Source of the DNA: Candidatus Kapaibacterium sp.
GTDB taxonomy: Bacteria; Bacteroidota; Ignavibacteria; Kapaibacteriales; UBA2268
Direction: 5' to 3'
NCBI GenBank assembly: GCA_938031175.1
Contig: CALHGZ010000006.1
Coordinates: forward strand, 1-64,000
DNA: 64,000 bases
In this document: positions 1 to 10,100 of the stretch, in pieces
How the letters are laid out: the number at the start of each line of letters is the position of its first letter
Numbering within the stretch: the first letter of the stretch is position 1
Translations under genes and position numbers: made by a program
The notes under the pieces: generated by a model
The model's input: the letters and a program-made list of their open reading frames with translations, nothing else
Told to the model about the DNA's origin: nothing
The model's database searches: none

Positions 1-705
1 GGCGAGAATAAAATATCACTCTTATTATTTTCTACAACGGAAAGATATCCTAACTCCTGCATTAATCGTACACCTTCCTTGGGAGCATTTTCATAATTAT
101 AATTCAAGCTAGTACAATTTTTCACTGTATTTGTAAGAGTATCGGGATTACCAATAAAACTTGCACCTGGGGATATTAAATATGCACTCCTTGAAGGCGT
201 ACTTTTAGCCAACATACTTGAACAGGGTTTTAGATAAAATATACATTGATTACCAAATTCGGTAATCTCCAAAATACCGCCGGTTTCGACAATAAAAGTT
301 TTATTTTCCACCTTATTGATTTTCAAATGACCTGTCGGAAGAATCCATATTTGTTTAGTGTCTAAAAGAGGGTCATTTTAATTTAATGTGATTTGAACGG
401 AATCAACAAATGCTGAGGAATCAATTTTTACTTCACAATCAACAATTTCAATTTTATATTCAAGTTTTATTGCTTCGACACAATTTGTGGGTTGAAGTAA
501 ATCGCAGGTAATTGTCTTAACCCCTCACGTTAATTAGCACAGTATCTCCTGGATTTGCTGTTCCTGATATTGTGAATTCTGTATTTGATACAATTTCCAA
601 CGAGTCGTATTTTTCTTGGAGTGCGTTTATGTTATATAATGGCACAGTGTAGAATAAAAATATCAATAAAATGATTGTTAACGGCATTAAATTCTTGCTT
701 TTCAT
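1..705 (-). pseudogene. Broken secreted-protein gene, 3' end outside window
   Basis: The reading frame starts at ATG 705, with GGAGAG just upstream and a clear signal peptide (MKSKNLMPL then a hydrophobic run to NINA). It stops at 517 because of a run of four G (forward cccc 521-524). Dropping one G gives AGG GTT AAG and reopens the frame, which then reads on through protein-like sequence (TCDLLQPTNCVEA, later KLEYKIEIVDCEV). An in-frame TAA at 378-380 interrupts it again, after which the same frame stays open to the window edge (WILPTGHLKI, FYLKPCSSML). So one frameshift and one nonsense codon separate three coding pieces. The product would be a Cys-containing secreted protein of unrecognised family. 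Two base errors in the assembly would give the same picture. Confidence 0.65.
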
Positions 706-1004
706 AAGACTCTCCAAAATTTTGAATAAGAAATATTTAAATCCATACTCAGCCGAAGCAATTATTTTATTATTTTTATATAAATAAGGTCTATGATTCA
801 GGTTTTGTCTTAGTGTTGGCTCAAATTTTATCTAGCAAATAAATGTTGCATTTTAATTTATTAAATAAATTAATATAAAGCTTTTTTTTATTTCAAAATT
901 TTTTGGGGTGAATTTAATCTAGTCAAAAATTTATAATGTAATTTCTGGGGATACTTATATTAAAAGCTTTTACTGATTTTTCTAGGTAACGATGCTGGTA
1001 TTTT

Positions 1005-4000
1005 TTATTTTAGAATTATCATTTTACCAGTTATATAATCTCTACCATTTGACAAAGTATAATAATAATGCCCTTGGGAAAACTCAGTAAGATTCAAAAT
1101 TATTTGATATTTACCTTTCTTAAAAAATGATTTATTAAGTATTTTGAATGATGAATATTTAGGTTCGACATTATACAAAACAATTTCAATATTATCATCT
1201 TCCAAAAGCTCATATATAATAGTAGTTGTTGATTCAAATGGATTTGGGAAATTTTGATACAATATTAAATTACCTTTTTGCATAATAACTTCATTTAATT
1301 CATTTCCACATCCAATGATTAGTTTGCCATTGTCAGATAGGACTTTGAGATTTGAATTTGTAGCTTTGGTATTTTGCAAAATCAAATCTGTTGAATCTGA
1401 AAATTTTGCAATGATAATAACTTTTATTTCTGTTAAAATATCGGCTTTTATTGGTTTACTTGGTAAACTTAAAGGTAATATTATGTTTTCTTCTTCTTTA
1501 ATTATGCCAGAATAATCTTCGGCAAATTGTAATAAATTAGAATTAATTACTAATTCGGTATAAAATCCAACCGTTAAGTTTGAGTAATAATCATTGAAAT
1601 TAAGAATTCTTATAGGTACCGTAATAACTTCATTTGGGTATCCACATATTTCAGGAATAAATATATTGATTGTGGGAATTGAGATTACTTCAGCTGATAA
1701 AAATATTGTATAAATAGTACCACAGGTATCAATCAATTCAAAATTTTCAGAAATTATTTTCCCCTCATTATCACCTTTAAACACTATATCAATAGATTTT
1801 TCTTCGCCAGGCATAATCTCGATTGGAAATTCTGAGTCAATTTCAAAATAATTCAAATTCGACCTGATTAAATTTATTTGCGAGGGAATAGTGCTTTTAC
1901 TTAAGATTTTCATTTGATTTTTAGCTTTTTCTCCAGGAAAAATCTTTTCAAATTTAATTGTGTCAGTAACTTCATAAAATATTTTTTCGGTTTGTCCAAT
2001 TAGAATAATCTCATTTTTACCATCAATCGAATTAACTGCATTTGTAATTATTTCAATAGTATCAATATGCTTTCCTAAATTATTTGGAACATATCGTACT
2101 TCAAATGAAAATGACTCATCTGGCAATAACATTAAATCTGATATAGATTCAGGTATTAAAATATAATGTTTATTACCGTTATTATTTGAATTAAGTTTAA
2201 TTTTATCAATTTTTAGAGTATCGTTTCCTGTATTTTTAATAATAATTGTAGAGTCAACCTCATTTATCGAACAAAGGTAAACACCAAAATTAATAATGTC
2301 GTATGAACTCAATTGAGCAAATTTTTCATGAACATTTGCCGTTAGCATCAATTCATAGACATTTCCACAAGAATCATCAAACATAAATATTCCATTATAC
2401 ACACCTGCTTTATCACCAGTAAATTTAAAAGTTAATAACGAGGAATCATTTGGCTGGGTTATTGATGGTTTAACACTTTCAAGAGTGAAATTATTTTTAT
2501 TTAATGGAAACTTCCAGACATAATTTAAAGTTCCAATATTTCTAACATAAATATTTAGGTATTTATTTTCGTATTCGGGTATAACTCCGAAATCAAGAAA
2601 TTCATCAATTTGTAATTTCCAATAATCTGTTCGAGATGATAAAAATATACTAAACTCTTTAGTATTTTCAGAATTTATCATTGCTTTAATTTTCAAAATT
2701 GCGGATTTTGGACCGTATGTAGATGGTACTGAAGCAATACCAAAATACTTACTCGTTAAAGGTGATATTATAGTTCCAATTATTTTATCATCGAAACTAA
2801 AATCTTCTGGGTCTTCCCCCTGCATTTCTGCTGAAATAATAGTAATAGATTCATTACCAAAATTTCTAATAATGATCGAAGTATCTTGCCTGTTTGGTTC
2901 ACATTTCAAATCATTAAAAAGCACTGTTCTTGGTACATCCATAGTGAAGTCAATTCCCTCTCCGTATAATAATATCTGTGGAATAAAATCAGTATTCATC
3001 TCTGAATAATATATTGCGATTCCAGCGGAATATCTATATGTAGATCTAGGAGTAAATTCAAGTTTTATAGTCATTTCAGAATTATTTTTGAGATAAATTG
3101 ATTTATTCCAGAAATACTCTTCATTATTAACGGAAATTATTCTAAATATATCAGGTTCAAAGGATATAATTTTAATAGAATCAATCTTCAAGCTAAGACT
3201 AGATATGTTTTTGATAATTACTTCATCAACTGTTTTGGAGGCTTGAATTAAAACCTTACCGAAATCTATCTCTTTTTGCAAAAACATAAGTTTTTGCTTT
3301 AATCCTTCGCCTAAAATATTTGCTTGTTTGACATATCTTCCATAATAAACATTAATTTGGGCTTGACGAATGCCAACAGACTTTGGATTAAAACTGATAT
3401 TTGCGCTTAATTTATTTGCAGGCTCGAGATAGATAGGAAAAGATTTAAAACTTATCGAAAATTCAGATGAGTTAATACCTGATATGCTAATGGAATCAAT
3501 CCTTATGGGAACAGTACTTATATTAGTTAATAGGGGTGAAAAAAGAACTTCCCTTGTAGTATTTACCTCAGTTTCATCGAAATAAACATCATTCAATTCA
3601 AGTACAGGGTGTACAATAGACCAGACATTATCAGATACATCTTCAAAAATCATCGGTTCATCTAATGGAATATCCTTAGGTGACCATATTTCTATCCATG
3701 TATCATAACTCCCGCTTGCTAATTTTGGAATGCTTTGGGAATTATTCCATCTAATTACCGATATATCATCAGTATGTCCGCGAAAATTATATATATTTTC
3801 CCATCCATCGCCTGATAATTTAAAAAGATTGACTGTTTTATCTGAACCCCCTGCAGCTAAATATTGATTATCAGCACTAAAACCTAATGTATTTATTCGG
3901 GTATTTTTAAGATTTATGATTGTATCAATACTTAATTCTGGATACGAAAAAATGATGATATCATAAGCACCAATTGCTATTTTTGATTTATCTTTTGACC

Positions 4001-6050
4001 AATCTAAAGTATTAATTCTGGAATTATGATCATATTCTTTCACTAATATTGGTGAATTCATTACGGCATAATTCCATATTTTTAAAAAACCATCATTGCT
4101 GATTGTTGCTAAAAATCTACCGTCATTAAAGTCGCTAATCCATTTGATAGCATTTATTTTATCATTGTGAATTTTGGTTGAGGCAACAATTGGCTTATTA
4201 GGAAATTCCCAAATTATAATATTACCTTCTTTGTCACCACCAGCAAGGAAAAAACCATCAGGACTCCAATCTAATGAGACTATTTCACGGCCTTGATTGT
4301 CTAAATCAAGAAATTTGCGCCATTCATCCGCTGTTTTTTTCCAAATTGAGACTGAATTACCATAAGATACAGCAAAATAAACCTTATCATTTGAAAACCT
4401 TATGCAATGTATATTTCCAAGAGTTCTGATTAATACATTAGGTTTTGATTTATTAATTGGCTCCCAAAGTATTAAAAATCCATCATCACCGCCACTTACT
4501 AATTCCTTATCATCAAGATTCCAATCAATTGTAGTAATAACTCCTGTATGACCTTTTAAATAGTATATATTCGAATTTTCATTTGAAATATATTTACCCC
4601 TGATAAGACATTTATCACTGACTGGCTGATCACTATCGATTTTCCAGATATATTCAAGCTTTGAAGCTTTTTTCTCAATAATGGACCATGTTTTTCCAGA
4701 ATCTTCTGATAATTCTAGCATAACGCTATCGGTTGGCAATACTCCACGCCATTTAATTGTTGTATCATAACCAGCAATTATTTTTTCATTCCCGTTTGGA
4801 AAAGTGATTTGTAAGCCTCCAAATGTGGAACCTTTTGTATAACCACCAGCCACCCAGATAACTTTTCCAAAGCAATTATCACCAGTAATTATATAATCAA
4901 AACTATTGTATGATGTATCTGTTGGCGCATACTCAAGTTCGATTGTAATCGATGAATCTTTAGGGATCAAAATCGGTGGTTTTTTCTCAAAATTCACTCT
5001 AAAAATTGAATTTGAACTTATATTGTCTATTATGATACTGTCATTTTTTGCGGTGAGTTTGATTTGGTGTTTTGCTGTGTTCCCTTTATTTATTATTCCG
5101 AAATAATGAAAATTTGTTGGATAAATCTCGAGAGTTGGTAATCTATCATGATAAATAAAGTAATTGGATTCGATAGACTGGAAATTATCAGTTTCTATTT
5201 TCAATGTTCTAAAAGGTGAACAAGTTGAACTTTTCCAGCTGATTGCACAAGGTTTTCTACCACCTGATAATTGCATAATAGCAGTAAAAATGGCTGTAGC
5301 TTGATCTTCAGTAGTTATATCACCCCAGACCATACCACCTGTACTTTTCGATAAATTATATAAAACATCAGGTGCTTTAGTTCCTAAAAAAAGGCAATAT
5401 ATTGTAATATTTAAGCTACGAGCAAGTGAAATTATTTCTTTTTCATTAGCATCACTTACTCCATCAGTAATAAATAACAGAATTTTTTTCTTGTTTGGCG
5501 CAGCTTTTTCGGCAATCTTTAAAGCTCCTGCTGGTGGATCTAAAAAAGCAGCATTGTAATCAGTTCCACCACCAGCTTTCAATAAATTTATTTTTCGATA
5601 AAGAGTTTGCTTATCCTTTGTAAAATCCTGTACAAGATAATTCTGATGATTAAAAGTAGTAATTGCACATTCAGAAATTGATGTATCGAGTAATCTGACC
5701 CATTCCCTTGCTGCAGCTTGTGCCGAGGCTAATCTTGCTCCTATCATTGAACCCGATATATCGATAGTTATTATTGATGAAATAGCGAGTAATTGGGTTG
5801 GAGGCTCGCATTGTAAATCGTATGCTGACTGTTGAATTCCATTTTCATATATTTTCAAATCCGAGAGGGTGAAATCAGATTTTATTTTCCCATGAGAATC
5901 AACAGCAAAAAAAGTTCCCTTTATATGGGGATACGCAGAGGTATTTATATCTATGAATTGAATAGTATTCTGACAGAAAATCAATGAAAAGGGGAACAAT
6001 ATATTTGTTATTGCTATATATGTTAAAAATTTGAACAAATCATTAACCAA
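1005..6050 (-). CDS. Giant T9SS cargo: VWA + seven-bladed WD40 propeller + ASH repeats
   Basis: A 1681-residue predicted cell-surface or secreted protein. A hydrophobic N-terminus (about residues 6-26) acts as signal peptide. A von Willebrand A domain (about 87-265) has MIDAS residues DISGS (97-101), Thr in GGTDY (163) and Asp in TDGVSD (196). An Ig-like segment follows (about 417-490). Residues about 497-790 form seven WD40-type repeats, five of them ending in a Trp such as LILWEP, IIIWEF and IEIWSP, enough for a full propeller. From about 800 to 1500 there are ASH/choice-of-anchor-D-like beta repeats (for example 'TNISTVPIRIDSISI'). The last ~88 residues are a T9SS type A sorting domain beginning LYQNFPNPF. 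The start is uncertain: TTG at 6050 is used because no in-frame ATG precedes the VWA domain, and no Shine-Dalgarno is visible. Ligand unknown. Confidence 0.85.
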   Translation of the reverse strand: MVNDLFKFLTYIAITNILFPFSLIFCQNTIQFIDINTSAYPHIKGTFFAVDSHGKIKSDFTLSDLKIYENGIQQSAYDLQCEPPTQLLAISSIITIDISGSMIGARLASAQAAAREWVRLLDTSISECAITTFNHQNYLVQDFTKDKQTLYRKINLLKAGGGTDYNAAFLDPPAGALKIAEKAAPNKKKILLFITDGVSDANEKEIISLARSLNITIYCLFLGTKAPDVLYNLSKSTGGMVWGDITTEDQATAIFTAIMQLSGGRKPCAISWKSSTCSPFRTLKIETDNFQSIESNYFIYHDRLPTLEIYPTNFHYFGIINKGNTAKHQIKLTAKNDSIIIDNISSNSIFRVNFEKKPPILIPKDSSITIELEYAPTDTSYNSFDYIITGDNCFGKVIWVAGGYTKGSTFGGLQITFPNGNEKIIAGYDTTIKWRGVLPTDSVMLELSEDSGKTWSIIEKKASKLEYIWKIDSDQPVSDKCLIRGKYISNENSNIYYLKGHTGVITTIDWNLDDKELVSGGDDGFLILWEPINKSKPNVLIRTLGNIHCIRFSNDKVYFAVSYGNSVSIWKKTADEWRKFLDLDNQGREIVSLDWSPDGFFLAGGDKEGNIIIWEFPNKPIVASTKIHNDKINAIKWISDFNDGRFLATISNDGFLKIWNYAVMNSPILVKEYDHNSRINTLDWSKDKSKIAIGAYDIIIFSYPELSIDTIINLKNTRINTLGFSADNQYLAAGGSDKTVNLFKLSGDGWENIYNFRGHTDDISVIRWNNSQSIPKLASGSYDTWIEIWSPKDIPLDEPMIFEDVSDNVWSIVHPVLELNDVYFDETEVNTTREVLFSPLLTNISTVPIRIDSISISGINSSEFSISFKSFPIYLEPANKLSANISFNPKSVGIRQAQINVYYGRYVKQANILGEGLKQKLMFLQKEIDFGKVLIQASKTVDEVIIKNISSLSLKIDSIKIISFEPDIFRIISVNNEEYFWNKSIYLKNNSEMTIKLEFTPRSTYRYSAGIAIYYSEMNTDFIPQILLYGEGIDFTMDVPRTVLFNDLKCEPNRQDTSIIIRNFGNESITIISAEMQGEDPEDFSFDDKIIGTIISPLTSKYFGIASVPSTYGPKSAILKIKAMINSENTKEFSIFLSSRTDYWKLQIDEFLDFGVIPEYENKYLNIYVRNIGTLNYVWKFPLNKNNFTLESVKPSITQPNDSSLLTFKFTGDKAGVYNGIFMFDDSCGNVYELMLTANVHEKFAQLSSYDIINFGVYLCSINEVDSTIIIKNTGNDTLKIDKIKLNSNNNGNKHYILIPESISDLMLLPDESFSFEVRYVPNNLGKHIDTIEIITNAVNSIDGKNEIILIGQTEKIFYEVTDTIKFEKIFPGEKAKNQMKILSKSTIPSQINLIRSNLNYFEIDSEFPIEIMPGEEKSIDIVFKGDNEGKIISENFELIDTCGTIYTIFLSAEVISIPTINIFIPEICGYPNEVITVPIRILNFNDYYSNLTVGFYTELVINSNLLQFAEDYSGIIKEEENIILPLSLPSKPIKADILTEIKVIIIAKFSDSTDLILQNTKATNSNLKVLSDNGKLIIGCGNELNEVIMQKGNLILYQNFPNPFESTTTIIYELLEDDNIEIVLYNVEPKYSSFKILNKSFFKKGKYQIILNLTEFSQGHYYYTLSNGRDYITGKMIILK

Positions 6051-6087
6051 TTTGTCAATATAATAATATTAAAACTTGTAAAATACG

Positions 6088-6118
6088 AAAAAGTTACATC
6101 AGTTCTAAATCTGATGTA
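6088..6118 (-). terminator. Probable terminator downstream of the helical protein gene
   Basis: A perfect 8-bp stem TACATCAG (6095-6102) / CTGATGTA (6111-6118) with an 8-nt loop. On the minus strand it is followed after two bases by five T. It lies about 160 nt beyond the stop of the gene ending at 6280 and upstream of the VWA gene, so it would separate the two transcripts. The stem has few GC pairs. Confidence 0.4.
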
Positions 6119-6279
6119 GCCTAAATGAATTAAATTGTATAAAATAGTAGGATTTTAAATTATAGAATTTTTAAGTTGGATTATTTTATCGTAACTTAGC
6201 ACAAATAATCTGACTTACTGTATGCTAATCTAATATCATTACAGAGATGGAATACTTATTAATAATTTATACTCTTTTA

Positions 6280-6945
6280 TTAATATTTAATACCTGCAAT
6301 TCTTTGATTTAATTCAATTAAACTAGGCTTGATAGAATTTAAGAAAAAATCTGAATCATTATTATTAATCGCAAATAAGGTTTTTTCAATATTAGATTTA
6401 ATCTCACTAAGAATGTGATAAATCATATTCAATTGATGGGATGTTATGTTTTGTATTTCCAGAGACATATAAATAGATGTAAAACCATCCGAAATTTCCT
6501 CAAAGATATTTTGCAATTCAGTAAATTTATTGATATTTTCATAATCATTGGATATCATTTTACGGATTCTTACTAACTGTTCTTCAAAATATCCAGAATA
6601 TTTAGAAAGCTCCTTATTTTTTGTTGTATCACATAACTCTTCAAGAAATTCAGCTAATTTTATTTTTTCTTTAACGTTAACATCAAAAATTTCAGTAAAT
6701 TCACAAAAAATATTGTTAATTTTCTTTGAAATGAGATCAATAGTTTTCAAAATTTCATTTGATGAATATTCATTTCTTTTTAAATCAGACCCATTTTCAC
6801 TTCTGACAAAATTTTGATTGATAATTGCAGATAAATCTGTTTCAATTCGTATCAATACCGGCACAATTTTTTCAAAATATTTGCTCAAATATTCAAAACT
6901 ATTTTCATCTAATGTTCTGTTATTTTTTACAGCTTTAGAATTCAT
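6280..6945 (-). CDS. Predicted helical-bundle protein, faintly CheZ-like, function unknown
   Basis: 221 residues, cytoplasmic (no signal or membrane segment), rich in Glu, Lys, Asn and Ile and apparently all helical. I do not recognise the family with confidence. A segment near residue 160, SLEIQNITSHQL, resembles the CheZ phosphatase active-site helix (QDFQDLTGQ). At the catalytic Asp and Gln positions of CheZ this protein has Asn and His, so phosphatase activity is doubtful even if the fold is shared. The ATG at 6945 follows GGGGTGAACAA, a usable ribosome binding site. Its neighbours are secreted giants and give no functional clue, and no chemotaxis genes occur in the window. Confidence 0.6.
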   Translation of the reverse strand: MNSKAVKNNRTLDENSFEYLSKYFEKIVPVLIRIETDLSAIINQNFVRSENGSDLKRNEYSSNEILKTIDLISKKINNIFCEFTEIFDVNVKEKIKLAEFLEELCDTTKNKELSKYSGYFEEQLVRIRKMISNDYENINKFTELQNIFEEISDGFTSIYMSLEIQNITSHQLNMIYHILSEIKSNIEKTLFAINNNDSDFFLNSIKPSLIELNQRIAGIKY

Positions 6946-7064
6946 TTGTTCACCCCGATTATTAAAATAATTTAATTATTAAATTTTTAATAATAGCAAT
7001 ATATAAAAAAATAATTATTAAAAAAAATTTATTTTTAAATTATCATTAATATACGTTCAAAAAT

Positions 7065-7106
7065 AAAAAATGGGTTTCGTAAACTTATACGAAACCCATT
7101 TTTTTT
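7065..7106 (-). terminator. Strong (bidirectional) intrinsic terminator
   Basis: Perfect 11-bp stem TGGGTTTCGTA (7071-7081) / TACGAAACCCA (7088-7098) with a 6-nt loop, flanked by an A run at 7065-7070 and a T run at 7099-7106. It can work in both directions. It lies 10 nt past the stop of the DUF11-repeat gene ending at 7117. Confidence 0.9.
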
Positions 7107-7116
7107 ACTATAAATT

Positions 7117-10100
7117 TTACTTCTGTATGATGAATGTTTGGCTTATAGAAGTATTTATAGCTCGAACCTCAAGAATATATGCGCCATTCGTTAGTTTTGA
7201 TGTATCATAATTAAATAAATGAGCACCTGACTGCAGAACTGCATTCATTGTAAGTAGATCAACTTCCTTACCGGCTATATCCCTTATCGTTATTCGGACA
7301 TTTTGTAAAGTTTTAGGTGTACTCAAGCTGACTGAGAGATTACCTTGAGCTGGATTTGGATATATATTTAAAAATACTTCTTTCTCAGGATCCAGCATTT
7401 CATCAGTTACAGAACTTACAGGATTAGTCAATATTAAACTTCCTTTGCTGATTTCATGTCCATTTTCATCTAATGTTCTAAAGTTTAAGACCGGATTATC
7501 TTCGCTAGGATAAGCAATTGTTAAATAGACAGTCTTAGCGATTTGACCATCCTTTAATATTGTCCGGTCACCTGAAGGTAAACCAATATAGAATGAGCCT
7601 TCATCATCGAAACCTGGTAAAATGAAGAATTCCTCATTAATTGTTAAAGGTGGACCAACGGCAAGTATTTCGGCTTTATTCTCGATTTTAGCTGCAACAC
7701 CATAAATTGATTGTTTATAACCGTTTGAATTATGTATGTACAACGCATAGGTTTTAACACCATTTGGCTTGGCATCTGTATCTATACCAATTTCATCAGC
7801 TTTTATTCCGGGTATACGTGCAACAAATAGAACTGGTTCAGAGTAAAATAGTTCTTCATCATCTTTAAATTTATATAGGAATCTTGCCTCTATTGAAATT
7901 ACGTTCAAATTGTGGGGCGATAATTTAATTTTAATTGGTACTTTATTGCCTGGAATTATATTAGTTTCTATAAAGGCAGTATGACCTTCAATTATTCCTA
8001 AATTTCCATTACTTGAAATTTCAGTTATACTTGGATTTTCAGAAGTAAGCTCAATACCTTTAATTATTACTTGATTTTCGGGTACATCTGGACTGACAAC
8101 CCATAAAGTTCCATTAGTTGCATTGTCCATAACGAGGCTTGTTTCTTCAGGTTCATTCTGTTGAATTGTCTCATTATTTTGACTGGCTGATTGAAGAACA
8201 AGTTTATTTATCTTTGTAACCCATGGTATAAATTGAGCTTTTCTTACAATAGTATAGTATTTGACTGTATCGCAAGTTACGCATTGACAATTTGTAAAAC
8301 TGTATCTTATTCCAATTAACAATGTATCATAACAACCTTTACCTCCAGATAATGGTGGGAAAAGCATATCAAGTTTAAGCTGAGCTAATTTGTTCCAATC
8401 AATGCATTCACCGTACCCCCAAACAGCTTCACGGCTGTATATATTTAGTAATTGAGGTCCCGGTGCTGGAGCCACAAATAAGCCACCACCCGTTATATCG
8501 CCAAATACTCTACTCCATGATGGAAATGAAGTCAAACAAACTCGCTTCAATTGTGCACTAACAATTGTGGCAGAAAATCTCTGAATTGGTATTGGACCAG
8601 CTTGTATTAAAGCTGTTAAGCCAACATAACCTGTAGCACTATTATATGTAATTTTTTCATTACTAATCTTACGTATGAATTCACGGCAGCACTCTATATC
8701 TGTTGGTTCAGTAGGACAGGGAGGTAAGTTCCATCTGATGCTATCACGGCAGATTATTCCTTTGCAACTTAGTGTGTAATAAATTGTGAGTACTGTGGAA
8801 TTAGTTGTATTTAGGAATGTTGTGTTAACATTCCAACTTGAACTTGTAATATTAAATGTTGCCGGGCTGAACGTTCCATTGGGTGAAGAAATGAGTAACA
8901 CGGCAGGTGCGCAACTACTTCCGCTTATTGCAACTGAGTACTGCTTAAATCCATTGGTTGGATCTATGCCTATACACTTAATTCCTAAGCTCAAATCTTT
9001 TATGCAATCACTTGGCTGTTGCGATAATGTATCAATTTTGACACAAACCGGATTTGATTCCAACTGTCCAGCAAGTTGGTAATTTAAAATAGAGCTTTGA
9101 ATCAAATGCTTAGTCCAACCACTAGCTGCAAATGTGTTACAAGAAACTTGTTCGGGTGTAGCATTGGCATCAATTTTTGCAGAAAATTGGACTTCTGCTC
9201 CTGTTGAACCAACTGCTGTAGAACCATAATAAGCAGCTATGTTTTTATTGCCAGCTGTAATTCCTGAAGTCCAAGTTCCGCCTGTACCACAGCCAATAGT
9301 AAACACATTCCCAGGTGCGCCTACTGGATTTAAATTGTTGACATTAGCTAAGGTTGTACTTGGATTATTATAAGGTAGAATTGTTGATGGAATTGGTGTC
9401 CCAACAAGGTTATTGTACGTTATATTGTATTGACTGCCACGTGGATTACAATTTTGAAGAATTTTGCTGTCTGCTGGGGCATTATCGAGAGGTAATAGAT
9501 CCACAAATGTAACGTGTGCAAGAGATGCTGTACCAGTTGAATTCATTTGTAACTTATAGACTACATTTGAACCGGCTGACGCATAGATATTATTTGAAAA
9601 ATTCTGTTCACTTTCTTTCCTAACTTCTTTCTTTAGGTTGAAACCGACATTTCCACTCACTAAAACAAATACTGTATTTGATGTAAATGTTTGATTACCT
9701 AGAGCTCCACCAGAAAGTGTGAATTTATTTGGGATATTACCCAAAGCAGCAGTATCTCGTACTTTAACATCAAACTCAATATAATAATACGGAACATTAG
9801 AAGTACCATACATACCACAATTTGTATAAAATAGATTCTGGCAAGTTGCCTGAATTGTTGGTAAAGTGGCTGTTACAGTGTTTGTATTTGAATTATAATT
9901 AATTGAAACACCAGTCCATTGCTGATTAGGAGTAGGATTTGGATTACAGTTAGGTATATTCCAAGTATTGGCTATGTAGTAAGATGGATTACCGATGTAT
10001 TCAAGATTTGGATCAAGTACGTCAGTCAGTGTTACACCGGATAAGGGCAAACCGCCTATATTTTGAATTCTCAATCTATACCTAAATGTTGAACCCGGCG

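Noticed and set aside
961-972. Palindrome TAAAAGCTTTTA near the end of the VWA gene as a terminator
   Set aside because: Short, AT-rich and without a U tract; no different from chance in this background.
8786-9082. 98-codon plus-strand open frame inside the DUF11 gene, and similar antisense frames elsewhere
   Set aside because: No ribosome binding site or family match, and fully inside a well supported gene on the other strand; treated as frame shadows.
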